Origin: Acholoe squamosa
Lineage: Eukaryota > Annelida > Polychaeta > Phyllodocida > Polynoidae
NCBI GenBank assembly: GCA_949317995.1
Contig: OX439048.1
Coordinates: 29,517,495-29,581,494, forward strand
DNA: 64,000 nucleotides
Reading direction: 5' to 3'
Shown here: in pieces, positions 25,501-37,859 of the stretch
How positions within the stretch are numbered: the first letter of the stretch is position 1
Layout: every line of letters begins with the position of its first letter
Position numbers and translations under genes: made by a program
The notes under the pieces: generated by a model
The model's database searches: none
Told to the model about the DNA's origin: nothing
Seen by the model: only the letters and a program-made list of their open reading frames with translations

Positions 25501-28500
25501 GCCTACTCAAAGCTGGGGACTATATATGGGGAATTAGGCACACCATATCTTTTTGCCTGATCCCTCTGTGATCCCACACTAATCAAGTGGAAAATGTATC
25601 TCACCAATTAGCCTGCTACACTGCAGTGTACAGATATATAGTGTACCGAGGACAGATCTATATGCCCAACTGAGGTGTGCAGAAAATGTATACCCCTTAT
25701 GTCAAATATGCTGATATCCCTGCAGGTTGTGAGTCCGTGTACCAAAGGCCCATTCCTCATCAGAATCTTCTCACACCACTATATAATATTTACTAAACCA
25801 TCACTGTGTCTGTCTCTAGTGTGTGGTAGACACACTGTGGAGACACACTTAATACTTTCAGGACCGCATGATGTCCTTGAGTCGCCATGATGCGCCAATG
25901 CAATACTGGTACGTAACTCGCCACCTCTGCATCATACATGGGTACATCATGATCACCCTTCAGGGGTGTATCGACTGTTATTACGTAGGTTTGGCATGAT
26001 GCATGAATGCCGCTTTGGCGAGTTGTGATACACCAGGGTTGCATTTATGCGTTAAGACGAAAATTATAATTGAAACACTACAACACCAGAACTGTTTCTG
26101 CCCATAACGTTAATTCCTTAGGGGATACCTCTGCATTTATTTATCAAGTACATGTATTGTGAGACCTATACTGTGACAGGAATCATAGGAAACGTTGTGC
26201 TACAAGGATGAAAGACATTCCCCCTCCTTAAAGAATATATCAGAGGTGATTGTATATTTGTCAATACATGTAACACATGGAGAGTCAACAAAGATCTACC
26301 ATATTATATGTGTGGAGGAGCGATGTGACATGGGGGCCAGACGAAGACATGGGGGAAGCAGGCATCATATTGGAATGACAAAGGGAGGAAAAGACATGGG
26401 GAAAGGAGATTTTGTGGAACGACAGAGAGACAGAAAGCATTGAAAGGGAAACCATCACAGAATGACAGATTGAAAAAGACCTCTAAAAGGCAGCCATCGT
26501 AGGGATTAAAGCCGACGTTATTCCAATGCACAAGGCGCTAATGATTTGGAAAGGGATCAGAAAGATGTACGATTTGATAACACTGAAAAAATACATGAGG
26601 AAGAGACGATTTCTTTCCTTATAAGACAGATGACATAGAGGTTGCTGTAGGGCTATATAGGTGGAGGGGTGACATACTTGTAAGGCATGTGTTGTGCGGG
26701 TGGTGGTGGTGTGTAATGGGGTTTCCCACGAGAGTCTCCAATCTCAGGAGCATATTGCTCTCACCACAACCTACTGAGCACACCACTGAAGGGGTTAACT
26801 GCTTGGAAATATACAGCACAACTTGCCTTCACACTTAAACCATTCACCACACAGTCGATTTAATCTATGTTACTCTATATTTAGAGAAATTGAATTGAAT
26901 CTCTATGCAATGTGGGAAAATCATTTGATATTTAAATAGCATTCCTTGAGGCGGTAAAATATTTACACACATACAAGGCAAAATGAAAACAGTGAGAACA
27001 GCAAGTGTGATATCTCTCAGATATGACTCTGCCTTATGACTACTAATAGATTGTCAGAAAAACAGACAAGTCCAGCATATCTGGGTGAAATCTCCAATGC
27101 CCAACTTAAAAGATATTTTATTAAGTAAAAGCCAGTGGGCCCCACAGGCCCCTCCCTGGGGAGCCCCTGGAATGAGGGTTGGAGATGAGTGGCCGTCTAT
27201 AGATATTGATCTCAGCGGATCGATACTACAAAACCCCCTCCCACCCCAGAAAGGGGTGTCTGTGGTTGTGTGCTGGAGGGGTGGGGTTTGGGGAGGGGTA
27301 CCTTACCTAGCCATTTACGGACCACATACTGCATTGATGCATCACTGGTGACGGATATGGATGGCGGCGCACACCCCCTCCTTTTTGTCAGAACTTTGCC
27401 AGAGTTTAATTGCATAATTTGGACCTGAGAATCTACTCAAAAATAGAGGGTATGTCCCCTTCTTTTTGGACCCCCCCCCCTCCTTTTTCCAAATCCTAGA
27501 TCTGCCACTGATCATGTGCATTTGTTGTCATGAATCCCATGATACATAAATGCAGCCCTGGTGGGTCTACTTTGATATCAAGGTTGCATGCAAGCATCAT
27601 GGAGCTCCTACTGATTTGATACACTCCTGAAGGCATGAGGAACCACTGTAGTGCAGGTGAGTAAGCCTACATTTGCCAACACTGGAAAGGTGCATCATGA
27701 GGATAAATCATTAACATTAACCTGGAGGCACCATGCTTCTCTTGAAGAGTTAACCCATACCCACACACAGGTCTCGCCACCAGGGACACCACGTGGCTTC
27801 CAAGGGCGGCCATACTGGTTCCGGTGTGGGATGGTTAGGGCCTGTGCTTCTAAAACTCCACTAAAATGTAGACCATCATTCTCAAAGGGGAACTAGGCTC
27901 AAGGGATTTGCCTTTCATCTAGCATGTCCATAAGCTCGTTCATAATAAGTGTGCATCTATTTTTCACGAGCATGTATCAATACACTTCAGTACCGATACT
28001 ATGGATTGAACTCTGAGACAGTACCAATGTACAAACAATTACCACAAATTTAAGGTTGACAAGAAGCAGTGTAAAATGTAAATCTGATTCTGACTGAGGC
28101 TTAATATATAAAAGGTAGATTTTCGGTAACAGCTGTTAGAAAATATGGGGGCCGGTGATAGTATCTGAAGAACATTAATTGATAATATTCTCAAAAATTT
28201 GAATACCGGGGTAATACCAGCAAATTTTATATTCACTCAGCCCTTAGTGAAAGTGTTTGGATTCAATAAACATTTATCAATACAAACTTTACCACAAAGC
28301 TCGATCGTCCCAGTACATGCAAACCCGCATATTTATATAAAAATTTCTAATGCTTAAGACTTTTTCTCCAATCCCCTACTCCCCATATTGGATTACAGTT
28401 AAAGTTATGAGGACAGGTGGGACTATAAGAATTCAGGTTTTTCTGACGTCTGGGGTGGAGCAGTGTGGTGAGGCGACAAAGAGGTTACACAGATACAGGC

Positions 28501-28743
28501 AGGTATACTAACCCAGCCAGGTATCACGCCACTAAAAACAAGCTGTCTTGGTTTAGTAGTATTGAATGTATCATGATCCACACCTGGGTTTATAACGTGC
28601 CTATGTAGGGAATGTTTATAATGTCACCAATTTTGGCACCTTTTTCAAGACCCTTCATCCCATTATTTATCCATGTCACAAAATTATTTTTCACAAAGTT
28701 CATGGACTGACAGTGCTTCTGATGAGTCTGTTCTCTTTCCCTT
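22506..28743. other. Gene-free stretch
   Basis: No exon was recognised. It contains a purine-rich patch at 26300-26480, a fragment ending GATCTGCCACTGA near 27500 that looks like a decayed transposon end, C and G tracts, and two blocks of the dispersed GCATGATGCAT family. Confidence 0.45.
25870..26055. repeat. Dispersed GCATGATGCAT...TTGCATTTATGC family, well-preserved block
   Basis: Words GCCATGATGCGCCAATGCAA, GGCATGATGCATGAATGC and, inverted, CCAGGGTTGCATTTATGCG occur within 190 bases. They form potential stem structures and alternate in orientation. The repeated combination of an ATGATGCAT head with an AATGCAACCCTGG tail suggests a real family rather than chance words. Confidence 0.5.
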
Positions 28744-28932
28744 TGCGGGCTTACCTAGCCCACTAAAAAGGGTCTATATCTCCTTTTTTTCCAATCCACT
28801 CTGAATGTGTGTGGTGCACATATGTGCAGGCACCAACACATTCCTCTGTGAAATTGCATAGTGTAGTTTTCTCGCCATGAATATGACCTTAGCTGTCGAA
28901 ATGGCAATAAAGATTTATCACTCACTCACTCC
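28744..28932 (-). mobile_element. SINE-like element, AGTGAGTGAGT family, copy 1
   Basis: Read on the minus strand it starts with AGTGAGTGAGT, then carries a CATTTCGACA..AAGGTCATATTCATGGC block and ends with ATATAGACCCTTTT, AGTGGGCTAGG and AAGCCCG. It matches 40052-40238 over its whole length at what I judge to be about 80% identity. CTTTCCCT flanks both sides, a likely short target duplication. No coding capacity, no clear A or B box. Confidence 0.75.
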
Positions 28933-29034
28933 TTTCCCTGTAGATTTAAAGTGAATGTCTTCTTCATTCTATAAATCTCTGCTCATACCAGTAGGTACTC
29001 CACATATTACTGCATTTACACTGAGAAGCTCACT

Positions 29035-29509
29035 CCGGTCACTGCACTCAGCACGAAAAGGGTATGTCATATGCGTTCACCATTTGCAAAAGCGCCCCCT
29101 TATCTACTGATTTTGAGGTGATAAACACCCCTCATTCTAGAAAAAGACTGATTTTTTTTAGGCCTAAAAATGCCCCTTATTCTAGGAAACACTGATTTCT
29201 TGGGGCCTAAAACACCCATTTCATAGGAAACAAAAATGTAATTAGTCTTGACTATGGGTGATTTTCTCACATGTATACATCTGCAACAGGCCTACATGCA
29301 CCTCTCTGGAAATAGACCCCTTATCTGGAAATCCATAGTTTCCTTGAGAGAAAGTGACCCCTTATTTTGAAATCCTCTGATTTTTGGCCAGAAAAAGGCC
29401 CCATATTGTGGAATCCAGGGACATTGGAAGTCTGTGAAAAAAAGACCCTTATTTCACGGTTTTTAGAATGCAGGTGACGTACCCTAAGTGTACAAAGTGC
29501 AGGGACCGG
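29035..29509. mobile_element. MITE with CCGGTC(C)CTGCAC terminal repeats, copy 1
   Basis: The left end CCGGTCACTGCAC and the right end GTGCAGGGACCGG are inverted complements with one mismatch. The interior has degenerate ~60-70-bp internal repeats of the type CCCCTTAT..GGAAATCC..TGATTT. A shorter relative lies at 43064-43419 and shares the GTCCAGGGACATTGGAA-like word near its right half. Non-coding. Confidence 0.7.
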
Positions 29510-29879
29510 GGAAGCACATAAAAAAAACATTCAACCTCTGTCCCACCCTCAATTTGACCGTGTTAAACATCCTTCTGCATATCCTCCTCCCAGCACTTCC
29601 CTGCCTTCCTATCATGACTACTTAAACTATACATCTACGTAGATTGGACCCCACTCCTCACTGTACACCCTGTGTGAAACACAGCATCGTCAAGAATGAT
29701 GTAGACCCCTTGACATGCTCCCACCTGTCTCCCTGACCACCCAGGGTGCGGAGACAGGTGTATTAAGTGAGGCATATATAAGTGAGCTGCTAGACTCAGA
29801 CACCTGTAATCTGTGTTTACATGTGACCCCTTAACCCTCTAAGGACCAAATGGATCACAGATAAATTACCTGGTATTTG

Positions 29880-29992
29880 TTATAATGCATGAATTAATGC
29901 AACCCCATGGAGTATCCCACCAGAGTTGCATCCATGCATCATTCTCAATCTAGGGGATTGATATGAGCCCAAAGGGTTGGCATGATGCACTA
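29880..29992. repeat. Dispersed GCATGATGCAT family, copy split by a transposon
   Basis: Words ATAATGCATGAATTAATGCAACCC, GTTGCATCCATGCATCAT and GGCATGATGCACTAATG lie just left of the 30022-31340 transposon. A further TGCATTGATGCATCATGA lies immediately to its right. The transposon seems to have inserted into this block. Confidence 0.5.
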
Positions 29993-30021
29993 ATGTTTTG
30001 CTATATAGCTCATCAGCGCTG

Positions 30022-31340
30022 CCCGGACCAGAAGGCAGTATCTACTTCTCCTATCAGTAGCTACTGAGAATATGCTGATCAACAACTGCATTTTGCAGTA
30101 GGTACTGCTGAAATACTTCCAAAACAGCTGACTCTACACTGCATTTTCAGTATAGACTCAGTAGTGTACTGACTATCAACTGAGTATGCACTGCATTTTC
30201 AGGCTAGAATCAGTAGTCTACTGACTCTCAACTGAATCTTAATAGATACCAAAAATGTCACACTCTGTGCAGCAGCATAGATGCAGTGGTCTACTGACTA
30301 TCTACTGGTATCACTCTGTCTATTCATCGATTATTTATTGGGCTACTGACCTGATGCTTCTGAGACAGTCCATAATGTGAATGTCAGTAATCAAAAGATT
30401 CAGTTATGAAATTCTGAAACTATCCAGTGTTTGTTAAGAAAAGCATAATTATACCTTTGCATATGATTGTTATTGAGTGCCAGTAATGGATACACATGGA
30501 TGTTGGGGTGTGTGAAAGCGAGGAATTAGTCGCTTACTTTATGTAGGGCATAAATGTACTGAATCATCAAGTATTATTTTGGTCACCATCATGCCACTTT
30601 TTTTTTTTTACATAGTATACATGTATCATTGATAATTACAAAGCTGTTGTCTTATCACCTTAACATCAATAAAATGCAAGGCATTCTACTATAGCAGTAC
30701 TTTATCAGACATGCCTACTCTTACCTTTTTGCTATGGTAGAAGTTACCCAGTACTACTGAATCAATACTGCTCCCCTCCTATATGAGTTGCATGCACGAC
30801 TAGGGAGTAATGACAGCTCCACATATCTGATGGGGTGGTGGCTCAGGGGGCTAATGCGTTGGTACAGTAATCAGAAGATCCCAAGTTCAAATCCAGCAAG
30901 GACCACCTATAAAGGCATTGGTAGTGCCAGTACTAAAGCAGCGACTGCTCCTTTTATGCTTCTACCTGGCCCCAGCAGTAGTTTTCAGTATGATCTACTG
31001 CTAACCTACTGCTATAGCAGCAGTCATGCAGTAGTGCTGACTGAACACTGTCCCAACCCCATATATGGTCATGCAGCATTAAATAAGTAGATACTGTTTA
31101 AATGCTGCCATCTCATTTACATAATTGGGACTACTGATTCAATACTGCTTGCATGCTGCTAATACTACTGTTCTGCTACTGAACCACCGCTGCCATGTTC
31201 TGTGTGTTCAGCAGGAGAATGCCAGTAGATGCTGATATGGTACTGTTTTTGATGCTGCTTTTACACTGAATGACTACTGTCACACAACACTGTTTTTCTA
31301 CTGTTTAAATACTGATTTTCTACTGCATTTTGGTCCGGGT
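30022..31340 (+). mobile_element. Full-length non-autonomous DNA transposon, CCCGGACC terminal repeats
   Basis: The left end begins CCCGGACCAGAAGGCAGTA. The right end ends TACTGCATTTTGGTCCGGG, whose complement matches the left with two mismatches over 19 bases. The body is packed with CTACTG, CAGTAG and ACTGCAT words on both strands, like sub-terminal transposase-binding repeats. A tRNA-like segment lies inside. No transposase frame exists in its 1.3 kb. No convincing target duplication was found, so the superfamily is open. The left 750 bases recur almost unchanged at 1-753 in the opposite orientation. Confidence 0.8.
30834..30907 (+). repeat. tRNA-derived (SINE-head-like) segment inside the transposon
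   Basis: It has a pol III A-box-like TGGCTCAGGGG at 30839-30849 and a B-box-like GTTCAAATCC at 30885-30894, spaced as in tRNA genes, and ends GGTGGT..ACCACC that could pair. The anticodon and T stems do not pair well, so it is not a functional tRNA gene. It could be a SINE head carried by the transposon. Confidence 0.5.
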
Positions 31341-34300
31341 GCATTGATGCATCATGACGACAACGGTACCATAGGTCATCAAGGGGCTTACCAGTAATTT
31401 CACACATAAAGAGGTGGAGATTGCCTTACGTCTGCCCATTTTAATCTTATTATTGAAGGAGAATGCAGCATGCTTTCACAGTGCCCTAAGGAGAAGTAAG
31501 TAGTCACAGAGGAACCAGACAGTGCCAAGTACAAGCCACAAATATACAGGATATGTGCGGCAGCTATAGGTCCCTGGGTCATACACGATCTGGGATATAT
31601 CTTTGTACTTTCCTTTTCTAATGTTTGTAAATTGTCTGTATTGTTTCTTTTTCTAACCCCCCCCCCTCCCCTTTTTCAACATTATAAATTGTCTTGCTAG
31701 GCATTTCCTTATAACAAAGTGCGAAGCTAAAGAATTTGATGAAAGGTCACAGAACCTCCTTATACTTGTAATTGTACATACAGAACTTAATGGGATTCCA
31801 GCTTCTCTTCAATGCATGTTCTTAATAAAAACCCTTTTAAACTTTAACAGCTAAGCTAGGGCAGCAGTCTCAGTACTAGGGCTACTCACCGACACAGACA
31901 CTACAATATTAAGGCTTAGGGACTGGAGGAGTAGCAGCTAACAGTAACAGTGAGACCCGCAGTGAGGTGACATTTTCTGAGGTACATAACTGGCTACTGG
32001 AGGTGAGTTCATCTCAAAGACCACGGCCTTTAGCCATGTTTACTACCGAGACCTGTCCCCTCCTCCTTCTCCCTCTGCACGTGACATTTCTAATATCCCT
32101 ACTCTCTCCATACTCAGCCAGTGTCAGAGCTGAGCGACTCAAATCTCTCCCAGTCTGAGGGGCTGCTAGGAGTAGAATCCTGCCACAATAAGGGAAGGTC
32201 CTGATTAATTATCCTTACTTACACAGATATCTTAAATTTCACATTAAAGTCACTTAAGGTTAGCACAAAAACTCATTAAAATTGCAAAAATATGTAGCCT
32301 TGATATTTTCTAAGAAGGTTCCCTACAATATGGCCCTGGTGCCATCAAGGCTTTATCATATCAAAAGCAAAGCCCTGTGATAAAAAGCTAGATCCTATCC
32401 CTGACTAAGCCACCACCTCCATAGATGACCAGAGGCTCCTCTGTCAGTAGGCTGGCATTTTCTCTCCACTCCTGGGAACAAAAGCACAAAGGTATCTCTA
32501 CCTGAAGATCCTGGTACCACAGGTCACGTGTGACCTCTGACCTTTTGACCTGTGACCTCAAGCGGCTTGGAATATCCACCGATGGTACAGGCGGAAAGTT
32601 ATTAGTTAAATTTCTGCAGCGGCCATTATTAATATTGTTATTATGGTCATGCAAGTCCCTATGGACTATTCTGGACATGATGACAACCGGAGGTTGGTGG
32701 AGGAAAGAACAGGCAAACCACACAAAGAAGCCTGGATTTTGAAAAGAAAGTATGGGTAGGCGGAGTGACCGTGGTAATCAGGGTCAAGTTATTCCCGGCG
32801 AGAGCTCAACCTCAGCAAACTAACATCTAAGTGCGCTCAATTCATTCAATTACTGTTTAGGTCAATGCTGCCAATGACTACTGTGAAATATTGCCTTCAA
32901 TAAGATAACCTAAAGACTAGGTTCGACGTATCTGTGACAGTTAGATATTTAACAATATAGCTTTTTGGATCGACCGCCAGCACCGAGCCATTGGTAACCC
33001 TGTGTTACCTATGATCCTAGACACCAGTTTAATCTTTTAAACTCCATGAACCCACTTGTGCGACTGGATACTGTATTTCCACTATACCACCAGTGGAATC
33101 CCAGGGTTTGGCTTCAAAACAGTGACACCACCCAGCTGCCACCCTGAGCCATGATCCCCAACCTCCCTCCCTAGGCCTACCTTGGCCAGGGTACCGCCTA
33201 CAGTCACTAAATTTTAAACCTACCTGTCCTTTAATTTACACTGTAACTAAGTGCAGCCTGGTGAGTCCCTTGGATGAAACCGCTCACTTTTGTAGACAAC
33301 AGTCATCTACAAATAAACCCCACCAGAGACTGTCAACACAGACAGTCACCAAGCAACCTACCACCATGGTTACTTGTGATGTCACTGGTAGTCTTGGATA
33401 CTGGCACTGTGATGTCATAGAGAACGTTCATCTTTGAACCTTCATACAAGCGGTAGCTGCCAACAAGGACGGACTGATATTTCGTTTCCCCTACCATATT
33501 TAACAATATAGAATACGACTTCAAGCAACTGCGGGTTATATGCAGATTAGATTCCTGTCGCGCCTTAAGGTGGCAGCAGACGGGCCAGATTTGATCGGTA
33601 ACCAGGGAGTACCGATCCAATCTGATCCGATCGGGAACATCAAACATGTTTGATATTGCCAGATCGAATAGGACATGTAGCAGACGTCCCAAATCCTTCC
33701 AGTCGGCCAACCCAGTCTGCCCATCTGCGGTCGCCTTTATAGAGTGATCCTTAACTCAGGGTATATTTACTATAGACTCATATCAAATTGGCCAAAATCA
33801 AGCTCCACCTGTGCCTTATAATAAGTTATTCCTTGAAGCCAGGGTGTGCCTTATACGCAAGGTATTAGAGTACTATTATTTTGTCCCTATATCACTGATA
33901 TGTACCCGGTAAGCATTGCCGGTAAAAAAGTAATTTGACCCCCATATGGGCCTACATACTACATACTTTTTCTACATGATAGACTACACTCTGGAGGAAG
34001 TTATGGGGTACTGGAGGCGGACTAAAGCAGACCCTGGAGTAGGGTACTGTTTACCTGGTTAGAACACAGGGCTAGGTACTGGAGGTGTTAGTCTCTAAGC
34101 AGACCTTCTCCAGGTGAACCCCTCCCCCTCCAGTCCCTATTACACATATACTGATATACTAACACCTGCCGCAGTCAGCTAAACTCTGAGATAAAAACTA
34201 GTTTGTGTGCCCTTCTAGAACTAAGCAAACACTATTTGCTTGTTTCCTTGCTAGGTGCAGTGGGGTTAAGGTAGGTGGGTGCCATAGATTCAGGGGACCC

Positions 34301-37300
34301 AGGAGGAAACCCATTATTAAAGGGATGATTTGACAAGGTGGGTATAGTATATGTCTTACCCCGATCACGAGTTTTCACAGGGGATTCCAGAGACTCTCTC
34401 TCTTGGAATCTCCTCTTAGATTTTGACTATAGATCTACTGCTTTTAGTGATATGAAAAATAACTGAAATCAATGCAAACAGCACAATGCCAATGTATGAG
34501 TTTATTGATTCAATTGCCCGTTAGCTGAAATAATTTAATAAAAATTAGCTAGGCTCTATTCCGCACCCGGCTTTGGCATGTTACATACCGGGGTTACATA
34601 TGTATACAAATATGAGTTTCCCCCCCTAAGCCTTGGCCTCCTACAGGGCTGCCAGGGGTTGACTCCACCCCCGGAGTAGGCAGCAGAGCACCAGGAGGAG
34701 CCCACCATAAGCTGAGGCATTAGGGCCTTCATTAACAACAACCCCCTATGTACTGGAGGTAACAAGGTCACCCTCTTCCAGGCCCTCTTCAATCTCACTA
34801 CAAATAACTGTTCTACTTTAGAGTTAAGATCTCTAAGGCCAAGGTCAAAGTTTGGAAATCTAATCTTTTCCAGACCATCAAAGACTCTGTCATATTTTAC
34901 TGGTCAAGTCTTTTGAGTGATTCAAATATTGTGGAAGAAATTCCAAACTTTAAGATACTTTACTTCAGAGGCAAACGTTTTGTACATGAAAACAGCAATC
35001 GGGGGGAAAAGTCTCTCCTAAGGCAATTATCATATAAGTATAAAGTTAAGTAAGTATCACATAGCAAATAAAGGGAACCCCCAAAGAAAGACGGTAAGAC
35101 TAGCATAGTCCATAGCTACTAGGGGTGTACAAATGCTTTGTATGAAACCCAATCCAGTGCTGACAATAACAATGTCCAAATCACAGAGATACAGAAGAGC
35201 CTAGCTGTCCATCCCTGCTATGATACACTGATAATGTGGATGTTTAAATAGACATACCAGTAGATCTATATACAGAGAGCTGATAATCTGATTCTGATAG
35301 TCCATTCAGTATGTATAACACCACCTCTACCGGACACCTCAGGTGTACCCGTTTGTTGTCAGGTTGTCATGGTGACCCAGGGGTCATGTGACCAAACCAG
35401 GGTTGCAATGCGAGCCCCTGGAACGGTAGATGTGTGTGTGTGTGTGGGGGGGGGGGGTACGTATTTAAAGGGGGTGGATCCAAGTTGATTGCCGATCAAG
35501 TACCAGGGGATCGATAGAATAGTTTAACAACCTTTGAAAACTGAAGCCTCTAGAAGACAGGTATGTTAGTCAGGGTGGCAGTAGTGAGGTGTGTGGGGTG
35601 GGGGGGGGGGGCTTATACTAATGTTTATTTACGTTGGGCACCTAGCATGGGGTCTTGATGCAGGAGAGGTGGACCAAATCTGTGTTTGCCATCATAACAC
35701 TTTTACCTGCAGAGCCAATGTTTTCTAACGCCCCTCTGCTACAGGTCTATGTTTTCCCTATGTACACGGATCAACCCATGTATGAACAATATGTGAATAA
35801 ATGTGGGCGAAGGTAAAAAAAGACTCTAGGCCATGGCAGCTCTAGCACAAGGGGTATCAATCGGAGCAGGACGATTAATGGTCCATTGGTGTTCTTTTTC
35901 AAACTACATTGATGATTGGGTATGGGGACAAACAGTGAAACTGTTCACCGTGAAGCCATTTAGGAGCATTCTAAAGACTAGACTGTGTGTAACATAGTAT
36001 GGGCAGGCAAGCAGAATGGATAGTCTCTGGGAACCTAATGGCTATCATTTCTCCTTGCCTGATCAAATATTTTGTCTTTATTTACATATAATGCATTATA
36101 AATTGGATAAATTGTAAACCTCTACATATAGCATGCAGCTATAAAGTTATTATATTTGTAGATACCCCTGACAGAAATAATTGCATCAATTTAGCCAAAA
36201 ACATGTTGTAATTTTGATAGGTATGTAAAGCAATCTCCAGGTATACCATTGTATATCTAACCGTCTCATGAATACCATGAATAGTGGTGTAATGCTTTAT
36301 AGGCAAGGTAAGCAAATGTATTGACTTGAAACCCTTTCATTGATTAACACTAAAAATGAAAGTGTTATCAAAGCCTCAACTCTAAATGCAAATCTAAACT
36401 CCATGCCTTATTCATGACATCGACTTTCATGCATGGAGTCAGCATTGGTATGTATACATCAGAGAAAACACTAGTTTACATGGTCTTGAAAACCTTGAGA
36501 TATAATATCATGTGTATCTATATAAATCAATGTCAAACTGGTACAGATTGAAAATAGCTGGCACAGTGTGATATCATCAGCAATGGTTCCATACAAGAGA
36601 TAACACACAGAAGTGTCACACCCGATTCCTGAACTGATAAGGTAAAGGACACGTCTGATAACAGGACACTGCACTGATAACATGATTATACCCGCGACAT
36701 ATCCACCACATCTAAATAAATAAATAAGTTCAACTCTTACTTCAGTACATCTCTATTGGTCTACACCATGAAGGTACAAACCCATACATAGGGGACACAT
36801 TGTTGCAGTGCGTTGGGAGCAGATCACGATCTCTACATACAAGCCCATGATTCACTACCGTGACTAAGTCCATGTGTGTAGGGCTACCTAAGGAGGGGAG
36901 GCCAGGAGTAGAGGCATTACCATCATGCACACTATAAATAGGTGTAACTTGTCACCAATGCCATAGGAATGTGTGATATGTGAGGACCTGATGACCTACG
37001 GTGATTTAATCACAGATATCTGAATTTGAGTAATATTATTAACAAAAGTGGTACACAATGATAGCTACCGATAATTATTACATCATCATTATTATTATCA
37101 TGCTCTCAGTTTGCCCTATCTCCAGTCTATTTCGCTACATTCAATGTATGGAACGATTCACACAGGATAATTTATATCATTGATGACAAATATGAACGAC
37201 CACTGGGCACAAGCACAAGTCAGAGGAGAGCAATCTGGTTTATTTTTCCAATACTTTAGGCCAGTCTGGCTTGCATCTTGATCCACAGCCTCTGATATTA

Positions 37301-37616
37301 TACCCCCCCCCCCCCATGAAAGAACAACTCACTGGTGTTACATCCCTAACCTAACGTGCACATCCTCAATAGATGCTACATACACTGATACAGGGCACAG
37401 ACCTATAAAATGTAGAGAAACCATCAGTTGGACTTTCAGTCACATTCCTCCTCCAAACTAGAGTACCACGATCACCACCCCATGTTACATGTACCAGACT
37501 CAGTGGAGCATGTAACATTAACATCCCCAAACACCAGTAGCCATACATACAGACACCATTGGTGAACATAGGGAGGAGTGTGAGACGTGGTGGATTGGAG
37601 GTAAGGGGTGGGGGGT
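31341..37616. other. Gene-free stretch with a possible regulatory cluster
   Basis: No exon can be firmly assigned. It includes the nuclear-receptor half-site cluster at 32521-32558, a diverged copy of the GCGTCTTATACG repeat family at about 33760-33880, a TG/G tract near 35435-35457 and a C tract near 37303-37315. One exon-like frame at 31914-32002 is discussed as a finding. Confidence 0.4.
32521..32558. promoter_or_regulatory. Cluster of five nuclear-receptor half-sites (two DR1 elements) with an E-box
   Basis: In 38 bases there are an AGGTCA at 32521, then four TGACCT half-sites at 32531, 32538, 32546 and 32553. The spacing makes DR1, a 2-base gap, then DR1. DR1 is the classic binding site of RXR heterodimers, HNF4 and COUP-TF. 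The first AGGTCA overlaps CACGTG (32525-32530), an E-box of the USF/MYC type, and forms IR4 with the next half-site. The site lies in the inferred first intron of the amphiphysin-like gene. Enhancer function is inference. Confidence 0.5.
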
Positions 37617-37859
37617 ACTACCGTAAACTCCCGCGTATAAGACGCGTCCTCTACGCCAAACAAATGCCTGGGGGGGTCTTATAGGATTTTTTCAAGTTTG
37701 GGGTGCGTCTTATACGAGGGGTAATTTTACTATAGAAATGTACTAATCTTACAAATTTCAGCCTTAAAATGTGCGTCTTATACGCGAAAATGCATGTGCT
37801 GAGTTTGGGGTGCGTCTTATACACGCAGCGCGTCTTCTACGCGGGAGTTTACGGTAGTA
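37617..37859. mobile_element. MITE, CTACCGTAAACTCCCGCG family, copy 1
   Basis: Ends are perfect inverted repeats over CTACCGTAAACTCCCGCGTA. Inside, GCGTCTTATACG-type words recur in both orientations about every 50-60 bases. The element abuts the next copy head to tail. It yields a spurious minus-strand frame starting [10 protein letters not shown] that recurs from the 44583 copy, confirming its repeat origin. Confidence 0.85.

Noticed and set aside
30834..30907. Functional tRNA gene
   Set aside because: A and B boxes are present but the anticodon and T stems do not pair and no anticodon loop fits.
30788..31090. A 100-codon plus-strand frame in the transposon
   Set aside because: It runs across the tRNA-like segment and the CTACTG repeats. 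Its amino-acid composition follows the repeats and it matches no transposase that I recognise.
33333..33710. A 125-codon minus-strand frame
   Set aside because: No family resemblance, no initiation context or splice sites, and it lies between transposon fragments.
37472..37663. Minus-strand frame starting [10 protein letters not shown], also seen at 44371-44628
   Set aside because: Both begin inside copies of the GCGTCTTATACG-family MITE, so the shared peptide is repeat sequence, not a gene family.
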